Below, one piece after another: positions 32,323 through 39,667 of a DNA stretch of 39,829 nt; within the stretch, counting starts at the first letter, position 1, and every line of letters starts with the position of its first letter. Under the pieces are notes generated by a model. It was not told the origin of the DNA. It saw only the letters and a list, made by a program, of their open reading frames with translations, and ran no database searches. Made by a program: the position numbers and the translations under genes. The stretch covers positions 1 through 39,829 of the forward strand of contig CAIVDC010000014.1 in NCBI GenBank assembly GCA_903904605.1. The letters are read 5' to 3'. The DNA is from an uncultured Sterolibacterium sp. Lineage in GTDB: Bacteria > Pseudomonadota > Gammaproteobacteria > Burkholderiales > Rhodocyclaceae.

Positions 32323-33317
32323 AGCGGTCGCCGGCGGTCCTGGTCGCCTTGCCCCTGGGGCTGCTGTTCGCATCGCTCTTCGTGGGGCGCTTTCAAGTCG
32401 CGCCGGTCGATGTCATTCATATCCTGCTGGCGCAGCTCTTCCCGGGTGCGCACGACTGGCCGGCGCCCGTCGAGACCATCGTGCTGCAGATCCGGCTGCC
32501 GAGGGCGCTGATGGCGATGTGCATCGGGGCGGGCCTGTCTATCAGCGGCGCAGCCTACCAGGGCGTGTTCCGCAATCCGCTCGTGAGCACGGACATCCTC
32601 GGGGTCACGGCGGCATCGGGCTTCGGCGCGGCGCTGGCCATCCTGCTGTCGAGAAGCGCCTTCGAATTGCAGCTCATCGCTTTCGCCTTCGGGCTTGCCG
32701 GCGTGGCACTGACCTACCTCCTGGCGCGGGTCTACCAGACCACACCGGTGCTGATGCTGGTGCTGTCGGGCGTCGTTGTCGCGGCCTTTTTCAGCGCGCT
32801 GTTGAGTGGCGCGAAGTATGTCGCCGATCCGGAGTCCAAGCTGCCGGCCATCACCTATTGGCTGCTTGGCAGCCTCAATGGGGCCTCGCTGAGAGGCCTC
32901 GCGACCATCGTGCCGCCGATCGTCGCGGGCAGCGTCGGCCTTCTGCTCGTGCGCTGGCGGCTCAATCTGCTCGCCATGGGCGACGAGGAGGCGCGTTCGC
33001 TGGGCGTCAGAACGGAGTGGCTCAAGGGCATCGTCATCGTGTGTACGACCCTGATCACCGCGGCGGCTGTCTCGGTGTGCGGCATCGTCGGCTGGGTCGG
33101 ACTGGTGATTCCCCATGTCGGGCGCATGCTCGTCGGACCCGACCACCGGCTTCTGCTGCCGGCAACGCTGAGCATCGGCGCGAGCTATCTGCTCTTCATC
33201 GACGACATCGCCAGGAGCGCCACCGCCGGCGAGATCCCGCTGGGTATTCTCACGGCGCTCGTCGGTGCGCCGTTTTTCGGCTACCTGCTGCGCAAGACGC
33301 ACGGCACATGGCAGTAG
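32319..33317 (+). CDS. FecCD-type ABC transporter permease
   Basis: The 332-residue inner-membrane protein has about ten hydrophobic helices and the conserved family blocks: LRLPRAL-type QIRLPRALMAMCIGAGL, AYQGVFRNPLVSTDILGV, a GDEEARSLGV cytoplasmic coupling loop and GWVGLVIPHVGRMLVG. It forms the channel of a type II importer with the binding protein and ATPase on either side. The start is a TTG overlapping the upstream stop (TTGA), and its end overlaps the ATPase start by ten bases. These overlaps suggest fixed stoichiometry. Confidence 0.93.
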   Translation: MKRSPAVLVALPLGLLFASLFVGRFQVAPVDVIHILLAQLFPGAHDWPAPVETIVLQIRLPRALMAMCIGAGLSISGAAYQGVFRNPLVSTDILGVTAASGFGAALAILLSRSAFELQLIAFAFGLAGVALTYLLARVYQTTPVLMLVLSGVVVAAFFSALLSGAKYVADPESKLPAITYWLLGSLNGASLRGLATIVPPIVAGSVGLLLVRWRLNLLAMGDEEARSLGVRTEWLKGIVIVCTTLITAAAVSVCGIVGWVGLVIPHVGRMLVGPDHRLLLPATLSIGASYLLFIDDIARSATAGEIPLGILTALVGAPFFGYLLRKTHGTWQ

Positions 33318-34111
33318 CCGCGCCGATCATCCGACTTTGCGGCGTCGCCTTCGGCTACGGCGAGCGCACGGTATTCAGCGACATCGACCTCGACGTCTTC
33401 CCCGGCGAGGTGCTGTCCATCCTCGGCTGCAACGGTTGCGGCAAGACCACGCTGCTTCGCTGCATCAGCGGTGCGCTTGCCCTCGATCGGGGCTCGGTGC
33501 GCCTGGGCGAGACCGACATCGCGCGGATGAGCGCGCGCGAGCGTGCCCGCAAGATCGGATTCCTGTTCCAGCAACACACGCCTTCCTTTCCGTTTCCGGT
33601 GCTCGACGTGGTGAGCATGGGGCGGGCGCCCCACCTGGGAATGTTCGCTTCGCCATCGGCCAAGGACATGGTGCTGGCCGAACAGGCGCTTGAGCGGGTC
33701 GGCATGCATCACCTCAGGGACCGCCCCTACACCGAGGTGAGCGGCGGCGAGCGGCAGCTCGTGTTGCTCGCCCGCACCCTGGTTCAGGAACCCGACGTGA
33801 TCCTGCTCGACGAACCCACGTCGCATCTCGATTTCCGGAATCAGGCGCTGTCGTTGAGAACGATCGGGGCGCTGGCCGCGCAGGGCATGACCATGATCAT
33901 GACGACGCATGACCCGAACCATGCTTTCCTGTTTCCCGGCCGTGTGGTGCTGATGAAACAGGGTCGTTTCATCGGCGCGGGACCGGCCTCGGAGGTCATC
34001 ACCGACGCCAGCCTCACGGCTACCTACGGCATCGACATCGCGGTCGTTACCGTGCCGCGCGCCTCCGGTCCCGGCGAGTACAGGCTGTGCAGCCCGTGGC
34101 TGCCGTCCTGA
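33308..34111 (+). CDS. ABC transporter ATP-binding protein (FecE/BtuD class)
   Basis: The 267-residue ATPase powers the FecCD-type importer. The Walker A motif is GCNGCGKTT at residues 40-48, the Q-loop is FLFQQHTPSF, the ABC signature is VSGGERQLV, Walker B is VILLDEPTSHLD, and the switch histidine is in MTTHDPNH. The ATG at 33308 lies inside the end of the permease gene. The next gene, a second TonB receptor, is 129 bases downstream behind its own operator-like inverted repeat, so the operon probably ends or is re-promoted here. Confidence 0.94.
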   Translation: MAVAAPIIRLCGVAFGYGERTVFSDIDLDVFPGEVLSILGCNGCGKTTLLRCISGALALDRGSVRLGETDIARMSARERARKIGFLFQQHTPSFPFPVLDVVSMGRAPHLGMFASPSAKDMVLAEQALERVGMHHLRDRPYTEVSGGERQLVLLARTLVQEPDVILLDEPTSHLDFRNQALSLRTIGALAAQGMTMIMTTHDPNHAFLFPGRVVLMKQGRFIGAGPASEVITDASLTATYGIDIAVVTVPRASGPGEYRLCSPWLPS

Positions 34112-34186
34112 AGCGCGCATCCGCCCGCCCAGGGGTACCGACTTGCCGGGCCGGCAGGAAGGAAATGCCAAGGCAGGCCGCGCGAT

Positions 34187-34215
34187 GGTATGATGATAAA
34201 AAAAATCATCATACC
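34187..34215. promoter_or_regulatory. perfect inverted repeat, NikR-like operator candidate
   Basis: Arms GGTATGATGAT and ATCATCATACC pair perfectly around an A7 centre. The outer hexamers GTATGA and TCATAC are those of the E. coli NikR operator, but are spaced 15 bases apart; the E. coli spacing is 16. A -10-like TATGAT lies inside the left arm, so a bound protein would block transcription of the second receptor. There is no U-tract, so it is not a normal terminator. Confidence 0.55.
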
Positions 34216-34240
34216 GGCCTCGGTGCCGTCTTGGAGGCGC

Positions 34241-36313
34241 ATGAAGAGGGCGATACTCGGCTTGACGCTCGGCGCACTTGCCGCCCTGGCGCATGCCGGC
34301 GGCGCCGAGGTGGCGACCGAAGTGGTCGAGGTCACGGCGCAACGCGCCGACCCGGCGGGGGACGCGGCCGCGGCGAGCGAAGGCTCGGTCAGCGCCGGGC
34401 AGTTGGAAAATCGTCCGCTGCTGCGGCCGGCCGAAGTGCTGGAAGCGGTGCCCGGCCTGATCATTTCGCAGCACAGCGGCGACGGCAAGGCGAACCAGTA
34501 CTACCTGCGCGGCTTCAATCTCGATCACGGCACCGACTTCGCGGTCACGCTGATGGGCATGCCGGTCAATATGCCGACGCACGCCCACGGCCAGGGCTAC
34601 GCCGATCTGCAATTCCTGATCCCGGAACTGGTCGGGCGCATGCAGTACCGCAAGGGGCCTTATGGCGCTGCCGTCGGCGATTTCGCGGCCGCGGGTTCGG
34701 CCTCGATCGACTATGTCCGCAAGCTCGGCGACTCCTTCGCCGAGCTCACCGGAGGCAGCTACGGTTACCGCCGTGCCCTGCTTGCCGGTTCGCCGCAGGC
34801 GGACGACGGCCGTCTGCTCTACGCCCTGGAAGCGACGGGCTACAACGGCCCCTGGGTGCTGCCCGAGGGCCTGGCGAAGCTGAACGGCCTGTTGCGGTAC
34901 AGCCAGGGTTCCCAGGACAACGGCTGGTCGCTGGCCGCGCTGGCCTACCAGGCCAAGTGGTCATCCACCGACCAGGTGCCGGAGCGGGCCATCGACGACG
35001 GCCTGATTCCGCGCTACGGCAACATCGATCCGACCGACGGCGGGCAGACCCGGCGCACCAGTCTCTCCGGCGAGTGGTCGGAGAAGGCGCAGAACCGCTG
35101 GACCCGCGCCAATGCTTTCGTCATCGACTACCGCCTCGATCTCTGGTCCGACTTCACCTTCTGCACCCTCGGCTGCGAGCCGGGACCGGGCGACCAGTTC
35201 GAGCAGGCCGACCGGCGCAAAGTCTACGGTTTCAATGCCGCCCGCAGCTGGTACGGCGACCTGGCCGGACGGACCGCCGAAGTCACGCTCGGCCTGCAGT
35301 CGCGCTACGACGACATCGGCAATGTCGGCCTGTACACCACGACCGCCCGGCGGCGCTGGGGCACGGTCAGCCAGGACAAGGTGCAGGAGGCCAGCCTGAG
35401 CCTGTACGGCGAGAGCCGGATCGAATGGCAGGAGAAGTTCCGCAGCATCGCCGGCCTGCGCGAGGACTTCTATGGCTTCGACGTGGTCAGCGATACGGCG
35501 CGCAACTCGGGCCGGGCTCGGGCGAGCATCGCCAGTCCCAAACTGGCGCTGGTCTTCGGTCCCTGGGACAGGACCGAGTATTACGCCAACGCCGGGTACG
35601 GCTTCCACAGCAACGACGCGCGAGGCGTCACCCTCAAGGTCGACCCGGACTACCGCGATCCCGGCTACGGCGCTGCGCTAGCCGCCTCGACGCCGCTGGT
35701 GCGGGCGAAGGGCTACGAACTCGGCGTGAGGAGCGCCATCGTGCCGCGGCTCAAGACTTCGCTCGCCCTGTGGCGCCTGGACCTGGCTTCGGAACTGGTG
35801 TTCCAGGGCGACGCCGGCACCACCGCGCCCAGCTTCCCCAGTCGCCGCAGCGGCATCGAGTGGGCGAACAGCTGGACCCCCTGGGCGGCGCTGACGGTGG
35901 ACGCCGACCTGGCGAGTTCGCGCGCCCGCTATACCTTTATCGACCCTGGTCAGGTGCCCGGAACCTACATCCCGGGTTCGATCGGCAAGACGGCCTCGAT
36001 CGGCCTGGCCGCGGACTCCGGCGGGAAGTGGTCGGGCGGCATGCGCCTGCGCTACTTCGGCCGGCGTCCATTGATCGAGGACAACTCGGTGCGTTCGCCG
36101 TCGTCGACCCTGGTCAATCTGCGCGCCGGTTACCGGGCGGACCGCCAGCTCAGACTGTCCCTGGACGTGCTCAACCTGTTCAACCGCAAGGTCAGCGACA
36201 TCGACTACTATTACGCTTCGCAACTGAGGAACGAAACGGCCCCGGTCAATGACCTCCACACCCATCCCGCCGAACCGCGCAGCTTCCGTCTCTCGCTCAG
36301 GCTGGGCTTCTAG
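34241..36313 (+). CDS. TonB-dependent outer-membrane receptor (second)
   Basis: The 690-residue protein has a signal peptide (residues 1-19, ending AHAG), a TonB-box-like start (TEVVEVTAQR), a plug with SAGQLENRPLLRPAEVLEAVPG and RKGPYGAAVGDF, and a barrel ending in SFRLSLRLGF. GGAGG lies three bases before the ATG at 34241, which settles the start; the longer frame would run through the inverted repeat. The plug holds several histidines (H78, H96, H114, H116), the last two in PTHAHGQGY, which may favour a metal ligand. It differs strongly from the first receptor of the cluster, so the two probably accept different forms of substrate. It is transcribed from its own promoter. Confidence 0.9.
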   Translation: MKRAILGLTLGALAALAHAGGAEVATEVVEVTAQRADPAGDAAAASEGSVSAGQLENRPLLRPAEVLEAVPGLIISQHSGDGKANQYYLRGFNLDHGTDFAVTLMGMPVNMPTHAHGQGYADLQFLIPELVGRMQYRKGPYGAAVGDFAAAGSASIDYVRKLGDSFAELTGGSYGYRRALLAGSPQADDGRLLYALEATGYNGPWVLPEGLAKLNGLLRYSQGSQDNGWSLAALAYQAKWSSTDQVPERAIDDGLIPRYGNIDPTDGGQTRRTSLSGEWSEKAQNRWTRANAFVIDYRLDLWSDFTFCTLGCEPGPGDQFEQADRRKVYGFNAARSWYGDLAGRTAEVTLGLQSRYDDIGNVGLYTTTARRRWGTVSQDKVQEASLSLYGESRIEWQEKFRSIAGLREDFYGFDVVSDTARNSGRARASIASPKLALVFGPWDRTEYYANAGYGFHSNDARGVTLKVDPDYRDPGYGAALAASTPLVRAKGYELGVRSAIVPRLKTSLALWRLDLASELVFQGDAGTTAPSFPSRRSGIEWANSWTPWAALTVDADLASSRARYTFIDPGQVPGTYIPGSIGKTASIGLAADSGGKWSGGMRLRYFGRRPLIEDNSVRSPSSTLVNLRAGYRADRQLRLSLDVLNLFNRKVSDIDYYYASQLRNETAPVNDLHTHPAEPRSFRLSLRLGF

Positions 36314-36335
36314 CCATGCCGCCACGGATGGTTAG

Positions 36336-36353
36336 CTCGGCCTGCAGGCCGAG
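36336..36353. terminator. 18-bp perfect palindrome after the second TonB receptor
   Basis: CTCGGCCTGCAGGCCGAG is fully self-complementary and lies 23 bases after the receptor stop. As RNA it could form a short hairpin, but no U-run follows. It may be a weak terminator or a protein site. Confidence 0.35.
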
Positions 36354-36415
36354 TTGCCGCTTGACGGCAGCGGACCGTTCTCCTATCATAACGACGTCCT
36401 GATATGCAGACTATG

Positions 36416-36432
36416 GTTCCATATAAGAGAAC
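36416..36432. promoter_or_regulatory. GTTC-N9-GAAC operator-like site upstream of the SEC-C gene
   Basis: GTTCCATATAAGAGAAC matches the site at 39631-39647 (GTTCCTTATACAAGAAC) at 14 of 17 positions. The shared core is GTTCC-N-TATA...GAAC. It lies about 80-100 bases before the SEC-C gene. Confidence 0.5.
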
Positions 36433-36513
36433 GTCGGGCAGGCAAACCCGCGCCCGGCAGGGCGATGGCGATGCGGACTTACGCGCGAATTTTCCTGAAT
36501 GGGCTCCCGCTCT

Positions 36514-37050
36514 ATGAAACCCGGCCGAAACGATCCCTGTTCCTGCGGCAGCGGCGCAAAATACAAGAAGTGCTGCGGCAGGGTGATCCCCTTGGCGGTC
36601 GCGCCGGGGCAGCGCGAGTGCGGCACCTGCACCGCGTGTTGCGATGGCTGGCTGGTGTGCACGGTCCTCGGGCAGGAAATCAAACCGGGCACGGGCTGCA
36701 AGTTCATCCAGGAGCATCGCTGCAGCATCTATTCGGAGCGGCCGGAATCCCCGTGCCGCAGTTTCACCTGCGCCTGGTCGGCGCCCGACAGCCCGTTTGA
36801 CGACGCCTTCCGCCCCGACCGGCTCGGGGTGATCATCATTCGCATCAGCTGGCGCGACCAGCAGGCCTACCTGCTGCGCTCGGCCGGCCGCGACCCGGAC
36901 CCGCAACTGCTGGCCTGGATGCAGAGTTTCAGCGTGAAGACCGGAAGGCCGTTCTTCTATGAAATCGCCGGCGAGAAGCTCGGCTTCGGTCCGCCGCTAT
37001 TCCAGCAGGACATGCTCGACCGCGCGCAGCGCGGCGAGCCCATGTGGTAG
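36514..37050 (+). CDS. SEC-C motif protein with YkgJ-like cysteine cluster
   Basis: The protein of about 178 residues begins with a SEC-C zinc motif (GRNDPCSCGSGAKYKKCCG), the metal-binding element found at the SecA C-terminus and in many small proteins. A second cysteine cluster follows (ECGTCTACCDGW, then CSIY and ESPCRSFTC), as in the YkgJ-type zinc/iron-sulfur family. It has no signal peptide. The ATG at 36514 puts the motif near the N-terminus; an ATG at 36499 adds five residues. Its role is unknown. It shares an operator-like site with the TPP/cupin locus downstream and is convergent with the cytochrome gene. Confidence 0.8.
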   Translation: MKPGRNDPCSCGSGAKYKKCCGRVIPLAVAPGQRECGTCTACCDGWLVCTVLGQEIKPGTGCKFIQEHRCSIYSERPESPCRSFTCAWSAPDSPFDDAFRPDRLGVIIIRISWRDQQAYLLRSAGRDPDPQLLAWMQSFSVKTGRPFFYEIAGEKLGFGPPLFQQDMLDRAQRGEPMW

Positions 37051-37086
37051 GGGCGGCGCTTGATTGAGGCCGGAAATCGGCCGCCC
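37051..37086. terminator. GC-rich hairpins between convergent genes
   Basis: Arms GGGCGGC (37051-37057) and GCCGCCC (37080-37086) can pair, as can inner GGCCG/CGGCC (37068-37082), giving alternative folds in the 53-base gap between the SEC-C and cytochrome genes. There is no clear U-tract. It is plausible as a shared terminator. Confidence 0.35.
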
Positions 37087-37103
37087 TTGTCGCTGCCGGC
37101 CCG

Positions 37104-37463
37104 CTACCTTCTGAGCAGCGGCAGGTCGTCGGCCTTGGTCCCGGCCGGAATCGAAGCCACGTAGGCATAGATGTCGGCCAACGCCTGGTCGCTGACGAAC
37201 TTCTTCGGATAGCGCGGCATGACGTTGCGCGGCTCGCGCAATTGACTCTCGAAGGCGTCATAAGGAAACGGATCGGGCGCCAGCTTCGGCCCGGCTTTGC
37301 CGCCGCCCTGGCCCACCGTGCCGTGGCAACTGTAGCAAACGTGCTGCATGTACAGCTGCTTGCCCCGTTCGGCCGATCCGGCCGGTGCGCCCGCAGCGCT
37401 GGCGCCGGTCAGCGGCGTCAGCAGGAGTGCGGCCAGTAGCGTAATGCCCGTCAGCTTATTCAT
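37104..37463 (-). CDS. periplasmic monohaem cytochrome c (class I)
   Basis: The 119-residue protein has a signal peptide (to about residue 24, GASAA) and one haem-binding site, C43-Y-S-C46-H47. M82 in NVMPRYP is the likely distal ligand. It is a small soluble electron carrier, probably about 10 kDa when mature. It starts 67 bases after the stop of the Tat-exported TPP enzyme on the same strand, so the two are likely cotranscribed and both work outside the cytoplasmic membrane. I infer that it takes electrons from the TPP enzyme or a partner and passes them to the respiratory chain; this is not shown by sequence alone. Confidence 0.9.
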   Translation of the reverse strand: MNKLTGITLLAALLLTPLTGASAAGAPAGSAERGKQLYMQHVCYSCHGTVGQGGGKAGPKLAPDPFPYDAFESQLREPRNVMPRYPKKFVSDQALADIYAYVASIPAGTKADDLPLLRR

Positions 37464-37530
37464 GATGACTCCCTCCTCGTTCTCGGCGAGTGCTGCCGTC
37501 TGTCGCAGTGGACGGCCGGGTTGATGACGC

Positions 37531-39444
37531 TCAGCGCGCCTGGCAGACCACGTCGATCAAGGCCGGTGCGCCGCTTTTCACCACCGCCAGCGCCCTTCTG
37601 ATGGCCCCGCCGAGCGCCGCGGGATCGGTGACCGGACCCTCGGCCCAGACGCCGAACGCCTGCGCCAGCTTGCTGAAGTCGACCGCCGGATTGTTGATTT
37701 CCGTGCCGATCAGCGCCGCGTCGGTGCGCCGTTCATGCACCGAAGCCATGCGCTGCAGATGCATCACTTCCTGGTAATAGCCGCGGTTGTTGTGCATCAC
37801 CATCAGCAGCGGAATCCGGTGATGGGCCGCGGTCCACAATGCGCCCGGCGCGTACAGCGCGTCTCCGTCCGGCTGCAGCGTGACCGACAGCAGCCCCTTG
37901 TCCTTGTTGCCGAGCGCCGCACCGACCGCACCTGGCAAAGAATAGCCGACGCCCGCCCCGCCCGAACCGCCCAGCATCTGGTGGTATTGGCTGGCCGGCC
38001 AGAGCCGGCGCGCCCAGGGCAGCCGGTCGCTGACCACCAGCGACCAGGGCTCGGATTTGACCGCATCGTAGAGTTCGGCCGACAGCCGCGCCGTGCTCAC
38101 CGGGCGCGCGTCCCAGCCACGCGCGGCGCCGGCGCGGGCGCGTTTTCCCGCCGCCTCGAAATCGCCCTTCAGCTTTGCGCCCCGCTGCGCCAGGAGCGCC
38201 TTGCGCCCGCTGTCGGTGGCGCGGCGCACCAGTTCGGTGAGTTCGGGCAGGCTGGCCTGGACATCGCCGGTGATCGCCAGATCGACCGCCATGAAGCGCT
38301 GGAAATCCTGGTAGTTGGATTTCTGGAAGACATCGCTGAAGGACAGGCTGATGGTCTTGACGTCCTCCTTTGCCAGCCGCCGGTACTCGTGAAACGGATC
38401 GGTCACGGTGTTCAACTGGCCCCAGGGATCGGCGACCTCGAGCAACAGGATCAGGTCTGCGTTCTTCACCAGTTGGGCATGCTGGTCGCTGTGCTCCAGG
38501 TAGTGCGTGGACGGGAAGTTCATGCGCGCGCCGAGGTTGACCACCGGCGCATTCAGCGCCTCGGCCAGTTGCACCAGACGGACGACGCCCTCCTGGTCGC
38601 GCGCCGCCCGCTCCACGATGATCACCGGCGCATGGGCGGCGACCAGCATGCGCGCGGCTTCGGCCAGGGCATCGGAATCGCCGCGGGAGGCCACCGAAGG
38701 CGAATAGGGCGGAATCCTCAGGGCGGCTTCATGCTCGATCGGGCCCTCCTGCAGGTCCATGTCGGCCATCACCAACACCGGCCCCTTGGGCGCCGTATTG
38801 GCGATCTTGTAGGCGCGCACGGAGGACTCGGCGAAATGCTGCAGCGACATCGGCTGGTCGTCCCATTTGGTGTAGTCCCGCACCATCGCCGCGGCGTCCT
38901 GCACCGAGTGGTACCACTCGGTGCCGGGGCGGCGCGTGGCCGCATTGGCGCCGTTGCCGGCGAACATCAGGATCGGCACCCGGTCGCACCAGGCGTTGTA
39001 AATCGCCATCGAGCCATGCTGCAGGCCGACCGTGCCATGCAGCATGACTGCCATCGGCTTGCCCGCAGCCTTGGCATAGCCATGCGCGATGGCCACCGAG
39101 GTTTCCTCGTGCAGGCAGGTGATCAGTTCGGGTTTCCGGTTGCCGCCGTAGTTGACGATCGATTCGTGCAAGCTGCGGAAGCTCGATCCCGGATTGGCGG
39201 CGATATACTCTATGCCCAGGGTCTTGATCACATCGACCATGAAGTCCGAACCCGGACGCGGGATCAGCCTGCCGTCGTCGGCCGGGCCGCCGGCCTGCGG
39301 CTTTGCTTTGCCGGCCGTCTGGATCTTTTCCGCGCCGACGGCGGCCGAGGCGGCCGCCAGCACGCCGACGCCGGCGGTGCCGGCGGCCATGCCCTTCAGG
39401 AAATGACGGCGATCGACACCGCCGTTCGGCGATTCCTCACTCAT
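37531..39444 (-). CDS. Tat-exported thiamine-diphosphate-dependent enzyme (acetolactate synthase-like fold)
   Basis: The 637-residue protein begins with a twin-arginine signal (GVDRRHFLKGMAAG, R12-R13, then a hydrophobic stretch to about residue 38). The three TPP-enzyme domains follow: PYR domain with the cofactor-activating glutamate E113 in CLHEETSVAIAHGYAKA, a central domain, and PP domain. The cofactor motif is PDGDALY...MHNNRGYYQ, where the usual GDG reads PDG. Relatives decarboxylate or ligate 2-keto acids; which reaction occurs here is unknown. GAGGGGG lies just before the ATG at 39444. The open frame continues upstream but would hide the signal. A cytochrome c gene follows, and a cupin gene is divergent. 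Confidence 0.88.
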   Translation of the reverse strand: MSEESPNGGVDRRHFLKGMAAGTAGVGVLAAASAAVGAEKIQTAGKAKPQAGGPADDGRLIPRPGSDFMVDVIKTLGIEYIAANPGSSFRSLHESIVNYGGNRKPELITCLHEETSVAIAHGYAKAAGKPMAVMLHGTVGLQHGSMAIYNAWCDRVPILMFAGNGANAATRRPGTEWYHSVQDAAAMVRDYTKWDDQPMSLQHFAESSVRAYKIANTAPKGPVLVMADMDLQEGPIEHEAALRIPPYSPSVASRGDSDALAEAARMLVAAHAPVIIVERAARDQEGVVRLVQLAEALNAPVVNLGARMNFPSTHYLEHSDQHAQLVKNADLILLLEVADPWGQLNTVTDPFHEYRRLAKEDVKTISLSFSDVFQKSNYQDFQRFMAVDLAITGDVQASLPELTELVRRATDSGRKALLAQRGAKLKGDFEAAGKRARAGAARGWDARPVSTARLSAELYDAVKSEPWSLVVSDRLPWARRLWPASQYHQMLGGSGGAGVGYSLPGAVGAALGNKDKGLLSVTLQPDGDALYAPGALWTAAHHRIPLLMVMHNNRGYYQEVMHLQRMASVHERRTDAALIGTEINNPAVDFSKLAQAFGVWAEGPVTDPAALGGAIRRALAVVKSGAPALIDVVCQAR

Positions 39445-39502
39445 TGTCTTCCCCCTCTTCCAGCCGGATGCCCGGCGCATTTTTTTGTCATCTAAGCACA
39501 TT

Positions 39503-39512
39503 ATTCCGGAAT
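39503..39512. promoter_or_regulatory. 10-bp palindrome ATTCCGGAAT
   Basis: A perfect palindrome lies 60 bases upstream of the TPP-enzyme start, near a weak AATAAT box on the minus strand. It shares the TTCC/GGAA half-sites with the larger palindromes in this gap and may be part of the same control region. Confidence 0.3.
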
Positions 39513-39532
39513 ATCCAAAATCTCGAACCGCC

Positions 39533-39550
39533 GTTCCGTATATCGGGAAC
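39533..39550. promoter_or_regulatory. GTTCC-N8-GGAAC operator-like site
   Basis: GTTCCGTATATCGGGAAC has perfect outer arms (CGTTCC/GGAACG including flanks) around a TATA-containing centre. It belongs to the same motif group as the sites at 36416 and 39631 but is one base longer. It lies about 90 bases upstream of the TPP-enzyme start. Such palindromes are typical of IclR-family operators; no such regulator is in the window. Confidence 0.5.
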
Positions 39551-39580
39551 GGTGGGCCGGACGGCGCATTTGTCGGCAAA

Positions 39581-39609
39581 TTGACTTTTGATTTTTCGGC
39601 AGGTAGCAT
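39581..39609 (+). promoter_or_regulatory. candidate promoter of the cupin gene
   Basis: TTGACT (39581-39586), a 17-base spacer and TAGCAT (39604-39609) fit a sigma70 promoter. The predicted start near 39616 lies just before the double palindrome, where a bound repressor would block elongation or initiation. Confidence 0.45.
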
Positions 39610-39620
39610 CAATCCGTAGA

Positions 39621-39647
39621 AAGGAACGTTGTTCCTTATACAAGAAC
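39621..39647. promoter_or_regulatory. overlapping double palindrome before the cupin gene
   Basis: AAGGAACGTTGTTCCTT (39621-39637) is a perfect 7-bp-arm inverted repeat. It shares its right arm with GTTCCTTATACAAGAAC (39631-39647), the GTTC-N9-GAAC type. Two dimers could compete or cooperate here, just upstream of the cupin start codon. Confidence 0.55.
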
Positions 39648-39667
39648 GACGGATCGGGAGCTCGACT

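Noticed and set aside
34187..34215. The inverted repeat as a Rho-independent terminator of the ABC operon
   Set aside because: The A7 run is in the loop and no U-tract follows the stem on either strand; it also carries a -10-like box.
34087..36252. A 721-codon frame overlapping the second TonB receptor
   Set aside because: It is an Arg/Gly/Pro-rich shadow; the receptor frame has a signal peptide, GGAGG ribosome site and an aromatic C-terminus.
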